DNA from: an uncultured Porphyromonadaceae bacterium
GTDB taxonomy: Bacteria > Bacteroidota > Bacteroidia > Bacteroidales > Muribaculaceae
Length of the DNA stretch: 64,000 nt
Direction: 5' to 3'
Assembly: GCA_900550645.1 (NCBI GenBank)
Contig: URTA01000003.1
Span: 1-64,000 of the forward strand
This document shows positions 42,278 through 50,602 of this stretch, one piece after another. The notes beneath the pieces are model-generated. The model had not been told where the DNA came from. It did no database searches and was given only the letters and a program-made list of their open reading frames with translations. The translations under genes were made by a program, and so were the position numbers. Numbering within the stretch: the stretch's first letter is position 1; each line of letters starts with the position of its first letter.

Positions 42278-44179
42278 ATGACACCAACACGCAAGAAGAC
42301 AATAGCGTTTTTGGCAGCGGCTGTAGCCGGACTGCCCGCATGGGCGGATGGCGCGACTGCCGAAAACGACACCACCGTCTCGCGCCGCGACCTGGGCGAA
42401 GTGGTTGTGACAGGCACGCGCCAGCCGGCAGGCCTCGACCTGCTGCCGATGACTGTAAGCATCGTGGACCGGGGCGACCTCACCGCCGACTACCGCATGA
42501 GCGTCATGCCGACGCTCATGGAGCAGGTGCCGGGACTTATGGTGACATCACGCGGCGTTATGGGATACGGCGTGAGCAACGGCGGCTCGGGCGGCATGAT
42601 GCTGCGCGGCGTGTCCTCCGGCGGAGGGCAGATGATGGTACTCATCGACGGCAAGCCGCAGTACAGCAGCATTTACGGTCACAGCGTGGCTGACAGCTAC
42701 CTGACGATGATGGCAGACCGTGTAGAAGTGCTGCGCGGCCCGGCATCGATGCTCTACGGCTCAAACGCCATGGGAGGCGTGGTCAACATCATCTCGCGGC
42801 GTATGCACACAGACGGCGTGCACACCTCGCTGTCGCTGGGAGCGGGCAGCTACGGCACGGTACAGGCCGAAGCGAGCAACCAGGTGCGAGCCGGCAGGTT
42901 CTCAAGCACTGTCGCCGCACAGTTCGGCAGGTCTGACAACCACCGCCCCGACATGGGTTTCTACCAATACGGCGGCTATGTGAGCCTCGGCTACGACCTG
43001 TCTGACCACTGGAACATATTCGCCGATGCCGACGTGACGCATTTCGGCGCGTCCTACCCCGGCACGGTGTCTGCCCCGATGCTTGAGGCCGACCAGTGGA
43101 TAACACGCGGCGCGGTGGCTATCGGCGTGGAAAACCGATACCGCAACACTACAGGACGGATAAGCGTATACGACAACTTCGGACGGCACAAAATCAACGA
43201 CGGCTATGCTGCCAACGGCGGCACACCGCAGTCGCGCCTCTTCCGCTCACGCGACGCGCTGGCGGGCATAAGCTGGTATCAGACAGCGAGCCTGTGGCAA
43301 GGCGGCAACGTGACCCTCGGCATGGACTACCAGCACATCTACGGACGAGCCTTCTACACCAGCCGCGAAACCGGCGAGGTGCTTGAGACTGCCAACAAAC
43401 AGTCCGGCCATGTGCACAACAACGAGGTGGGCGTGTATGCCGATATCCGTCAGGACTTCCTGCGCGGGCTCTCCGTAGAAGCCGGAGTGCGCTATGACCA
43501 CCACTCGGTCACAGGCGGAGAATGGGTGCCGCAGGGAGGCATTGTGGTGCGTCCGACGGCTTCCGCAGAGGTCAAAGCAATGGTGAGCAAAGGCTTCCGC
43601 AACCCGACGATGAAGGAACTGTACCTGTATCCGCCCTCGAATGAGGACTTGCGCCCGGAGCGCATGATGAACTATGAGCTGTCTTGGCGGCAGCGGCTGC
43701 TCGGGGGACAGCTCGGCTACGGCATAAACCTGTTCTACATCAAGGCTGACAACATCATACAGACCGTCAACCGCAAGAACATAAACACCGGCAAGCTGGA
43801 GAACAGCGGCATCGAGGGCGACGCGACATTCGCAATCAACGGCAGGTGGTCTGTCACCACCAACCACAGCTACCTGCACCAGGCACGCCCGGTGGTCGGT
43901 GCGCCGACCTACAAAGGGTATCTCGGCGGCAGCTTTCACAGCGGCAGCGTGGGTGTACACGCGGGGCTTACTCAAGTTGCGGGACTGTACACTGCCATCG
44001 GCAATGACGAGGCAAAAACAGACTTCACGCTGCTCAACATCACCGTCGATTACCGCCTGTGCAAGAACGTCAAGCTGTGGGTCAAGGGGGACAACCTGCT
44101 CGCGCAACGCTACGAGATAGTGGCTGGCAACCCGATGCCCAAGGCGACATTCATGGCCGGCGTAGCACTCGATTTCTGA
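42278..44179 (+). CDS. TonB-dependent outer-membrane receptor
   Basis: Outer-membrane receptor of 633 residues with a signal peptide (about 1-24) and no carboxypeptidase-like SusC domain. The plug begins with the TonB box/plug motif LGEVVVTGTRQPAGLDLLPMTVSIVD and continues through VEVLRGPASMLYGSNAMGGVVNIISRR (about 150-175). A 22-strand barrel follows and ends in a C-terminal aromatic residue (GVALDF). The size and plug are like siderophore, heme or cobalamin receptors. It directly precedes a secreted DUF362 gene (31 bp), which may share its substrate. Confidence 0.93.
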   Translation: MTPTRKKTIAFLAAAVAGLPAWADGATAENDTTVSRRDLGEVVVTGTRQPAGLDLLPMTVSIVDRGDLTADYRMSVMPTLMEQVPGLMVTSRGVMGYGVSNGGSGGMMLRGVSSGGGQMMVLIDGKPQYSSIYGHSVADSYLTMMADRVEVLRGPASMLYGSNAMGGVVNIISRRMHTDGVHTSLSLGAGSYGTVQAEASNQVRAGRFSSTVAAQFGRSDNHRPDMGFYQYGGYVSLGYDLSDHWNIFADADVTHFGASYPGTVSAPMLEADQWITRGAVAIGVENRYRNTTGRISVYDNFGRHKINDGYAANGGTPQSRLFRSRDALAGISWYQTASLWQGGNVTLGMDYQHIYGRAFYTSRETGEVLETANKQSGHVHNNEVGVYADIRQDFLRGLSVEAGVRYDHHSVTGGEWVPQGGIVVRPTASAEVKAMVSKGFRNPTMKELYLYPPSNEDLRPERMMNYELSWRQRLLGGQLGYGINLFYIKADNIIQTVNRKNINTGKLENSGIEGDATFAINGRWSVTTNHSYLHQARPVVGAPTYKGYLGGSFHSGSVGVHAGLTQVAGLYTAIGNDEAKTDFTLLNITVDYRLCKNVKLWVKGDNLLAQRYEIVAGNPMPKATFMAGVALDF

Positions 44180-44210
44180 CAACATTATCAAAACACATAA
44201 ACTCAACACT

Positions 44211-45170
44211 ATGAACAAATTACTCATCACCTCAGCACTCGCGGCCGCATCGCTCGCAGCCTCTGCGCAGTCAGCGAAGCCTGTGGTGTACGTCACCCGC
44301 GAGATAACGCCCGAGTCGCTCGTGCGCATATACGAAGCTCTCGGACGCAAGGCCGAAGGGCGCGTAGCTGTCAAAATATCAACCGGAGAGTCCGAGAAGA
44401 CCGGCTACCTGCGCCCCGATTTCATCAAGCCGCTCCTCGACGAGGTGCATGGCACAATCGTAGAGTGCAACACCGCATACGGCGGCTCGCGTGCCACAAG
44501 CGAAGACCACTGGAAGACTATCCGCCAGCACGGCTTCACCCGTGTAGCCCCGGTAGATATCATGGACGAGGAGGGGACTATAAATATCCCTGTACGCGAC
44601 ACCACACACCTGAAATACGACATCGTGGGCAGCCACATACAATATTATGACTTCATGATAAACCTCGCCCACTTCAAGGGACACCAGATGGGCGGCCTGG
44701 GCGGCGTGCTGAAAAACGCCTCGATAGGCTGCGCCTCCTCTTCGGGCAAGGCATACATCCACACTGCCGGCGTTACCGAGAACGTTGACGAGCTGTGGAA
44801 TCACGTTGACGACCAGGACGGCTTCGTCGAGTCAATGGCAGCCGCTGCACAGGCAGTACATGACTATTTTGACAACGGCAACAAGATACTGTACATCAGC
44901 GTAATGTACCGTATGAGCATCGACTGCGACTGCAATGCCAACCCGGCAGAGCCGCTCATCGCCGACTACGGCATCCTTGCATCGCTCGACCCCGTTGCGC
45001 TCGATCAGGCGTGCTATGACATCGTCACGCAGATACACAACGATGAGCACAACAACACCAAGCAGCTGCTCGACCGCATCGCCAAGCAGCACGGCACACA
45101 CATCATGGAATGGGGCGAGAAAATCGGCCTCGGCAGCCGCGACTACGACCTCGTGAGCATCGACAAGTGA
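44211..45170 (+). CDS. Secreted DUF362 domain protein
   Basis: Exported protein of 319 residues with a signal peptide (MNKLLITSALAAASLAASA). The DUF362 domain is recognised by VAVKISTGESEKTGYLRPDFIKPLL, NTAYGGSRATSEDHWKTIRQHGF, NLAHFKGHQMGGLGGVLKNASIGCASSSGK and DPVALDQACYDIV. Many DUF362 proteins carry a 4Fe-4S ferredoxin tail; this one does not, although it has Cys in DCDCNANP. It is downstream of the TonB receptor and probably periplasmic. Function unknown. Confidence 0.85.
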   Translation: MNKLLITSALAAASLAASAQSAKPVVYVTREITPESLVRIYEALGRKAEGRVAVKISTGESEKTGYLRPDFIKPLLDEVHGTIVECNTAYGGSRATSEDHWKTIRQHGFTRVAPVDIMDEEGTINIPVRDTTHLKYDIVGSHIQYYDFMINLAHFKGHQMGGLGGVLKNASIGCASSSGKAYIHTAGVTENVDELWNHVDDQDGFVESMAAAAQAVHDYFDNGNKILYISVMYRMSIDCDCNANPAEPLIADYGILASLDPVALDQACYDIVTQIHNDEHNNTKQLLDRIAKQHGTHIMEWGEKIGLGSRDYDLVSIDK

Positions 45171-45299
45171 TACTTGACAGAGTGTTAATATGAGCATGGG
45201 CATCCCGCCAATCCAGGGTGTCCATATCTTGTGCAACGCCATGAAAACAGCGTCTCCGCCGCCGAATGTGATGTGCCTGAAAAAATAATCGGCTGAAAA

Positions 45300-45331
45300 T
45301 TTGGAGGAACGGAAAATGTTGCCTAACTTTG
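45300..45331 (+). promoter_or_regulatory. Promoter of tRNA-Ser
   Basis: TTTG (45300-45303), 20 bp, TAACTTTG (45324-45331), 36 bp before the mature tRNA. Confidence 0.7.
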
Positions 45332-45367
45332 CACTCGCAAAAGGGGCGAGACATTCCCTGAAGCGAA

Positions 45368-45452
45368 GGAGAGATGGCAGAGTGGTCGATTGCGGCGGTC
45401 TTGAAAACCGTTGAGGGTCACACCTCCGGGGGTTCGAATCCCTCTCTCTCCG
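45368..45452 (+). tRNA. tRNA-Ser (anticodon UGA)
   Basis: An 85-nt class II tRNA. Acceptor GGAGAGA (45368-45374) pairs with TCTCTCC (45445-45451), with discriminator G at 45452 and no encoded CCA. The anticodon loop is CTTGAAA, with TGA at 45402-45404. An extra variable arm (TTGAGGGTCACACCTCC region) and a TTCGAAT T loop follow. It reads UCA and related serine codons. A terminator follows at once. Confidence 0.95.
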
Positions 45453-45453
45453 C

Positions 45454-45487
45454 AAAGGCGTGAAGCAAATCTGCTTCACGCCTTTTT
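45454..45487 (+). terminator. Terminator of tRNA-Ser
   Basis: AAAGGCGTGAAGCA (45454-45467) pairs perfectly over 14 bp with its complement (45472-45485) around a 4-nt loop, ending in TTTTT. Confidence 0.9.
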
Positions 45488-45519
45488 CGTGTCGCCAGCG
45501 GAGGAAATTAAGGGGAGGG

Positions 45520-45551
45520 GTTGGGCATTCGGATTTTTTTTGCGATATTTG
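45520..45551 (+). promoter_or_regulatory. Possible promoter of the B12-dependent RNR gene
   Basis: GTTG (45520-45523), 20 bp, GATATTTG (45544-45551, one mismatch to TAnnTTTG), 40 bp before the ATG at 45592. The leader is too short for a cobalamin riboswitch. Confidence 0.35.
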
Positions 45552-45591
45552 CACTCGCAATACTTCTAACCAACAAGACTCATAAGGTACA

Positions 45592-48129
45592 ATGGAAACC
45601 GACAGAAAGACATATACTTATGACGAGGCATACAATGCCTCTCTCGAATATTTCAAGGGGGACGAGCTCGCAGCCCGCGTCTGGGCGAGCAAATACGCCC
45701 TGAAGGACTCGTTTGGCAACATATACGAGCTGACCCCGGACGACATGCACCGCCGCATCGCCGGCGAGATAGCACGCATCGAGGCGAAATACCCCAACCC
45801 GATGAGCGCGGACGAGGTGTTCTCGCTGCTTCGCGGTTTCCGTTACATCGTGCCCCAGGGCAGCCCAATGGCGGGCATAGGCAACAATTACCAAATCGGC
45901 TCGCTGTCAAACTGTTTCGTGATAGGCCTGACCGGCAGACCTGACTCGTATGGCGGCATCATCAAGATAGACGAGGAGCAGGTGCAGCTGATGAAGCGGC
46001 GCGGGGGCGTGGGACACGACCTGTCGCACATCCGCCCGAAAGGCAGCCCGGTGAAGAACTCTGCCCTCACCTCGACAGGCCTTGTGCCGTTCATGGAGCG
46101 ATATTCCAACTCGACAAGGGAGGTGGCGCAGGACGGACGGCGCGGCGCACTTATGCTCTCGGTGAGCATAAAGCACCCGGACTCCGAAGCGTTCATCGAC
46201 GCGAAGATGACCGAAGGCAAGGTGACCGGGGCAAATGTGTCGGTCAAGATAGACGATGAGTTCATGCGTGCCGCCCTGTCTGACGGGAAATATACGCAAA
46301 CGTACCCGATAACAGGCGACAACCCGCTGTACAGCAAGGATATCAACGCCAAGGCTTTGTGGAACAAGATAGTGCACAATGCGTGGAAGAGTGCCGAGCC
46401 TGGCGTACTGTTCTGGGACACGATATTGCGCGAGTCTGTTCCCGACTGCTATGCCGACGAGGGATTCACCACCGTATCGACCAACCCCTGCGGCGAGATA
46501 CCACTATGTCCCTACGACAGCTGCCGCCTTGTGGCAATCAACCTGTACAGTTACGTCCGCGACCCGTTCACAGACCATGCGTCGTTTGATTTCGACCTCT
46601 TCCGAACGCACGTCCGCAAGGCGCAGCGCATCATGGACGACATCATCGACCTCGAGATGGAGAAGATTGACAAAATCATCGACAAGATAGCGTCAGACCC
46701 GGAGACCGATGAAGTGAAGCAGACGGAGCTTAACCTGTGGCTCAAGATACGCAAAATGACCCTGAAAGGTCGCCGCACGGGCTGCGGCACTACCGGCGAG
46801 GGTGATATGCTCGCGGCTCTCGGCTACCGCTACGGCACGCCCGAGGCAACGGCGTTCTCCGTCGAGGTGCACAAGCAGCTGGCACTGGCATACTACGGTG
46901 CTTCGGTTGACATGGCTGCTGAACGCGGCGCGTTTGAGGTCTATGACGCGGAGCGCGAGAAGGACAACCCGTTCATACAGCGGCTGCGCGAAGCAGACCC
47001 CGCCCTCTACGAGAAGATGGTGCGCCAGGGACGACGCAACATCGCCTGCCTCACCATTGCACCGACAGGCACGACATCGCTCATGACCCAGACCACTTCC
47101 GGAATCGAGCCGGTGTTCCTACCCGTCTACAAACGCCGCCGCAAGGTCAACCCCAGCGACGAGAACGTGGTCATAGACTTCGTGGACGAAGTGGGCGACG
47201 CTTTCGAGGAATACATAGTCTACCACCACAAGTTTGTCGAGTGGATGCGCACTCGCGGCATCGAGCCCCGTCGCAACATGTCTGCAGAGGAGCTGGATGA
47301 GCTGGTGGCGCAGTCACCGTATTACAAGGCAACGAGCAATGACGTGGACTGGATGGAGAAGGTGCGCATGCAAGGAGCCGTACAGAAATGGGTGGACCAC
47401 AGCATCTCCGTAACCATCAACCTCCCGGCAGACACCACGGAGGAGATGGTCGGCAAGTTGTATGCGGAAGCTTGGCGTGTCGGCTGCAAGGGCAGCACCG
47501 TATACCGCGACGGCTCGCGCAACAATGTACTCGAGGCAGTCAAGAAGAAACCGAAGCCGGGGCTTATACACACCCCGGAACACATAGTGAAACGCCCTAT
47601 CGAACTAGAAGCAGATGTGGTACGTTTCCAAAACAACAAAGAGAAGTGGATAGCCTTTGTTGGCCTCGTTGACGGCAAGCCATACGAGATATTCACCGGT
47701 CTCGCCGACGACGAGGACGGCATATTCTGCCCCAAAAGCGTGTCTCACGGCAAGATAATCAAGGCGCAAGCCGCCGACGGCAGCAAGCGGTACGACTTCC
47801 AGTTTATCAACAAGCGCGGCTACAAGACCACTATCGAGGGGCTGAGCGAAAAGTTCAACCCCGAGTTCTGGAACTATGCCAAGCTGATTTCCGGAGTGCT
47901 GCGCTACGGCATGCCCATTGACCAGGTGCTGAAACTCGTTAGCGGACTCGAGCTCGACTCTGACAGCATCAACACCTGGAAAAACGGCGTGGAACGAGCC
48001 CTGAAGAAGTACATACCCAACGGCACAAACGCCAAGGGTCAGAAGTGTCCCAACTGCGGCGCGGAAACTCTCATCTATCAGGAGGGCTGCCTGATATGCA
48101 CCTCTTGCGGCACGTCCAAATGCGGCTGA
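45592..48129 (+). CDS. nrdJ: Adenosylcobalamin-dependent (class II) ribonucleotide reductase
   Basis: Makes deoxyribonucleotides using a B12-generated thiyl radical, independent of oxygen. The 845-residue protein has an N-terminal redox Cys (SLSNCFVIGLTG, Cys108), the radical site NPCGEIPLCPYDSC (Cys300, Glu302) and KGRRTGCGTTGEGDMLAALGY, then APTGTTSLMTQTTSGIEPVF. The C-terminal tail has a zinc-ribbon-like module (CPNCG ... CTSCGTSKCG) carrying the shuttle cysteines. It lies after tRNA-Ser and before three GYF_2 membrane-protein genes. No cobalamin riboswitch is visible upstream. Confidence 0.93.
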   Translation: METDRKTYTYDEAYNASLEYFKGDELAARVWASKYALKDSFGNIYELTPDDMHRRIAGEIARIEAKYPNPMSADEVFSLLRGFRYIVPQGSPMAGIGNNYQIGSLSNCFVIGLTGRPDSYGGIIKIDEEQVQLMKRRGGVGHDLSHIRPKGSPVKNSALTSTGLVPFMERYSNSTREVAQDGRRGALMLSVSIKHPDSEAFIDAKMTEGKVTGANVSVKIDDEFMRAALSDGKYTQTYPITGDNPLYSKDINAKALWNKIVHNAWKSAEPGVLFWDTILRESVPDCYADEGFTTVSTNPCGEIPLCPYDSCRLVAINLYSYVRDPFTDHASFDFDLFRTHVRKAQRIMDDIIDLEMEKIDKIIDKIASDPETDEVKQTELNLWLKIRKMTLKGRRTGCGTTGEGDMLAALGYRYGTPEATAFSVEVHKQLALAYYGASVDMAAERGAFEVYDAEREKDNPFIQRLREADPALYEKMVRQGRRNIACLTIAPTGTTSLMTQTTSGIEPVFLPVYKRRRKVNPSDENVVIDFVDEVGDAFEEYIVYHHKFVEWMRTRGIEPRRNMSAEELDELVAQSPYYKATSNDVDWMEKVRMQGAVQKWVDHSISVTINLPADTTEEMVGKLYAEAWRVGCKGSTVYRDGSRNNVLEAVKKKPKPGLIHTPEHIVKRPIELEADVVRFQNNKEKWIAFVGLVDGKPYEIFTGLADDEDGIFCPKSVSHGKIIKAQAADGSKRYDFQFINKRGYKTTIEGLSEKFNPEFWNYAKLISGVLRYGMPIDQVLKLVSGLELDSDSINTWKNGVERALKKYIPNGTNAKGQKCPNCGAETLIYQEGCLICTSCGTSKCG

Positions 48130-48172
48130 CGCATACCCACTCACACCATCGACTCAATAATACAAACAGATT

Positions 48173-49102
48173 ATGAAATACTACTATAACAACGCTGGTT
48201 CGCCGGCAGGCCCTTACGAGAAGGATGAGCTTGCGGCGTACAACATCGCTCCAGACACGCTGGTATGGCACGAAGGCCTCGACGAATGGAAGCCCGCAAA
48301 TGAAATCGCCGAACTCGCCGACTTCTTTGCGCCTGAACCCGAAACCATTCAAGAACCCGAAACGCTTCAGACACTGCCGCCGGCAGAACCTGAACCGCCG
48401 GTCTATGGCACGCCGGTACCTCCGGCACCGCTTGGCGGCACTGTTCCGCCGCCAGCGACTTCCAGCATGGCAACACCCGCCTGTCCGCCGCCTACCGTCG
48501 GCACACCGGCTTCGCAGCCATATACAGCCGCACCAGCTCCCGCTCCCGGCTCGCCGACAGGCACTGTGCCGCCGCCCTCGCCATACGCACGCCCGGCTGC
48601 GCCATCATATACCACACCAATGCCGCAGACACCACCCATGCCGCCTGCGGGCAATGGCTACTACCCCGCCAACGCACCTGCCGAATGTGCCGCCCCCGTT
48701 GGCTTCAAATCAGGCAAAGGCGTAGCGGTGGCAGCCATTGTAATTGCCTCAATGGCAATGGTGTTCGGCTTATTCTCATACTGCATCGCATGGATATTCG
48801 CCGTACCCTCGCTGGTGCTGGCAATATTGGCTATCTCAAAATCAAGCAACGCCGTCAGGGCAGCCGCCGCAGGCAACATGGCGGCAGCAGAAAACATGGC
48901 ACGCTCCGTCCGCACAATGGGTACAATATCCATCATACTCGGCGCGCTCGGCATCATTACCGTTCTGCTGCTGTTGACAGTATTGTCCGTCCTGATTTAT
49001 GACGCAGTGAACAGCAGCTCGTCATATTACGACACCTACGATTACGACTATGACTACTACGAGAACCTGCGCATGCTGTTCGGCGGCATTCTGCGGTTCT
49101 GA
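48173..49102 (+). CDS. GYF_2 (DUF4339) / DUF4190 membrane protein, Pro-rich
   Basis: Protein of 309 residues. The N-terminal GYF_2 domain (1-52: YYNNAGSPAGPYEKDELAAYNIAPDTLVWHEGLDEWKPA) is followed by a long Pro/Ala/Thr-rich linker (about 65-175), a DUF4190-like membrane domain with two helices (VAVAAIVIASMAMVFGLFSYCIAWIFAVPSLVLAILAI in two parts, and IITVLLLLTVLSVLIY) and a Tyr/Asp-rich tail (YYDTYDYDYDYYEN). GYF domains bind proline-rich peptides, so the linker may be a ligand for this or the neighbouring copies. Function unknown. Confidence 0.83.
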   Translation: MKYYYNNAGSPAGPYEKDELAAYNIAPDTLVWHEGLDEWKPANEIAELADFFAPEPETIQEPETLQTLPPAEPEPPVYGTPVPPAPLGGTVPPPATSSMATPACPPPTVGTPASQPYTAAPAPAPGSPTGTVPPPSPYARPAAPSYTTPMPQTPPMPPAGNGYYPANAPAECAAPVGFKSGKGVAVAAIVIASMAMVFGLFSYCIAWIFAVPSLVLAILAISKSSNAVRAAAAGNMAAAENMARSVRTMGTISIILGALGIITVLLLLTVLSVLIYDAVNSSSSYYDTYDYDYDYYENLRMLFGGILRF

Positions 49103-49143
49103 TGCCATAGCCGACACGACAATTCACCGCCAGCCTCACCAAT

Positions 49144-49722
49144 ATGAAGTACTATCTCATCGACAACGGCACGCCGGCAGGTCCATTTGACCGCGAAGAG
49201 CTTGCAGCCCATGACATCACCCCCGACACGCAGGTATGGCACGAGGATCTTGAAACATGGACGGCGGCACGCGACATCCCGTCACTGGCTGACCTGTTCA
49301 CCGGCAATACGCCGCAAGCCACAACGCAGCCTTCCGCCGCTTATGGACAAGGGAGCTGCCCTCCGCCATACGCCTACGGCTATCCGCGCTACGCCCCGGC
49401 GGAAAGCGCAGCCCCGGCGAATTTCAGATCCGGCAAAGGGTTGGCAGTGACCTCGATAGTTATAGCTTCAATGGCAATGGTGTTCGGGATATTCTGCCTC
49501 TTCATACCGTGGATATTCGCCATACCATCGCTGATACTGGCGATACTGAGCATGTCCAAGGCCGGCGATGCAGTCCGCGTGGCAGCCACAGGCAACATCG
49601 GAGCGGCCGACCGCATGGCTCATTTTGCAAGGACAATGGGGATAATCTCCATAATCCTTGGCATACTGGCTCTTGCGCCTATCCCGCTCGGGTTTTTCGT
49701 GCTGTTTTCAGCAGTGTCATAG
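49144..49722 (+). CDS. GYF_2 (DUF4339) / DUF4190 membrane protein
   Basis: Protein of 192 residues, a shorter paralogue of the preceding one. GYF_2 domain at 1-55 (YYLIDNGTPAGPFDREELAAHDITPDTQVWHEDLETWTAARDIPSLADLF, in parts PAGPFDREELAAH and TQVWHEDLETW), a short Gln/Pro/Tyr linker, and two membrane segments (VTSIVIASMAMVFGIFCLFIPWIF; IISIILGILALAPIPLGFFVLF). The NFRSGKGLAVTSIVIASMAM segment is nearly identical to that of the upstream copy, which indicates tandem duplication. Confidence 0.83.
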   Translation: MKYYLIDNGTPAGPFDREELAAHDITPDTQVWHEDLETWTAARDIPSLADLFTGNTPQATTQPSAAYGQGSCPPPYAYGYPRYAPAESAAPANFRSGKGLAVTSIVIASMAMVFGIFCLFIPWIFAIPSLILAILSMSKAGDAVRVAATGNIGAADRMAHFARTMGIISIILGILALAPIPLGFFVLFSAVS

Positions 49723-49777
49723 TCCCAACGCGACACAGGCATCGCAAACACATTTAATTCAGCAACATAGCATCAAT

Positions 49778-50353
49778 ATGCCGAAGAAATTTTTCGCAAT
49801 GATAGACGGCGAGCAGCGCGGCCCGTACCTGCTCTCAGAACTCGCCGATGCCGGCGTAACTCCCGACACGTATGTATGGTGCAAGGGAATGGAAGACTGG
49901 CAGAAGGCCCGCGACAATGCCGACGTCTGCCGGGCGTTCCGCCAGCGGCTGTTCGCCGCCATGCACCCCTCGCAGCAGCCGCAGACTACACCTGCCCCGG
50001 AGAAGGATGCAAGCGAGGAGAACATGGACTCGCTGCCCCTGCCGTTCCAGCATATCGTGCGCCGTTCCGGCACGCCGGTGCTGCCGCCCAACGACACGCG
50101 CCCCGACTACAGCGTGCCCCCGCGCAACCTGCTGCCGTATGCCATCATCGTCACGCTGCTGTGCGGCTCGCTGCTCGGGCTTGTCGCCGTATGGTTTGCA
50201 GCCTCCGCCAACCGCGCTTGGCGCAACGGCGAGAAAGAAAGGGCCTACGAGCTGACAAACCGCGCCAAGATGTGGATAGGCATCACCTTCTTTGTGGCGG
50301 TCATAGCCACCGGCATCATGATGATGCTCGCCAACCGTGGCACGCTCGGCTGA
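49778..50353 (+). CDS. GYF_2 (DUF4339) / CD225-dispanin-like membrane protein
   Basis: Protein of 191 residues. GYF_2 domain at 1-58 (FFAMIDGEQRGPYLLSELADAG, DTYVWCKGMEDWQKA), a Pro/Glu linker, then two helices with a positively charged loop between them (NLLPYAIIVTLLCGSLLGLVAVWFAASANRAWRNGEKERAYELTNRAKMWIGITFF, in parts NLLPYAIIVTLLCG and RAYELTNRAKMWIG), the CD225/dispanin arrangement. The ATG at 49778 gives the clean GYF start; a longer frame begins inside the previous gene. Third of three tandem GYF_2 genes. Function unknown. Confidence 0.82.
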   Translation: MPKKFFAMIDGEQRGPYLLSELADAGVTPDTYVWCKGMEDWQKARDNADVCRAFRQRLFAAMHPSQQPQTTPAPEKDASEENMDSLPLPFQHIVRRSGTPVLPPNDTRPDYSVPPRNLLPYAIIVTLLCGSLLGLVAVWFAASANRAWRNGEKERAYELTNRAKMWIGITFFVAVIATGIMMMLANRGTLG

Positions 50354-50377
50354 CCGCCGCAGAAAGCACTTATTTTT

Positions 50378-50411
50378 CTCGGAGTATTCAGAGAACTCCG
50401 AGAACTCAGAA
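50378..50411. repeat. 9-nt periodic intergenic repeat, copy 4
   Basis: Units CTCGGAGTA, TTCAGAGAA, CTCCGAGAA, CTCAGAAGC, 24 bp after the stop of the third GYF_2 gene. Same sequence family and position class as the copies at 6943, 15843 and 24753. Confidence 0.72.
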
Positions 50412-50530
50412 GCAGCCGCAACAATGACACTCAACCCTGCACGCCGCTGCCGGGCATGCAAGAAATATGCGGCCGGCATGCGTTTATAGTTAAAGTTGCG
50501 TAATAATCTGACATTCGCGGAGATGCCGGA

Positions 50531-50560
50531 TTTATCTTTATCGGAAAATTGGTAACTTTG
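50531..50560 (+). promoter_or_regulatory. Promoter of the large secreted protein gene
   Basis: TTTA (50531-50534), 18 bp, TAACTTTG (50553-50560), 42 bp before the ATG at 50603. The -33 deviates by one base. Confidence 0.55.
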
Positions 50561-50602
50561 CAGGGTAAACCATGCTCTATACTATACCTAAATAATAATC
50601 AA

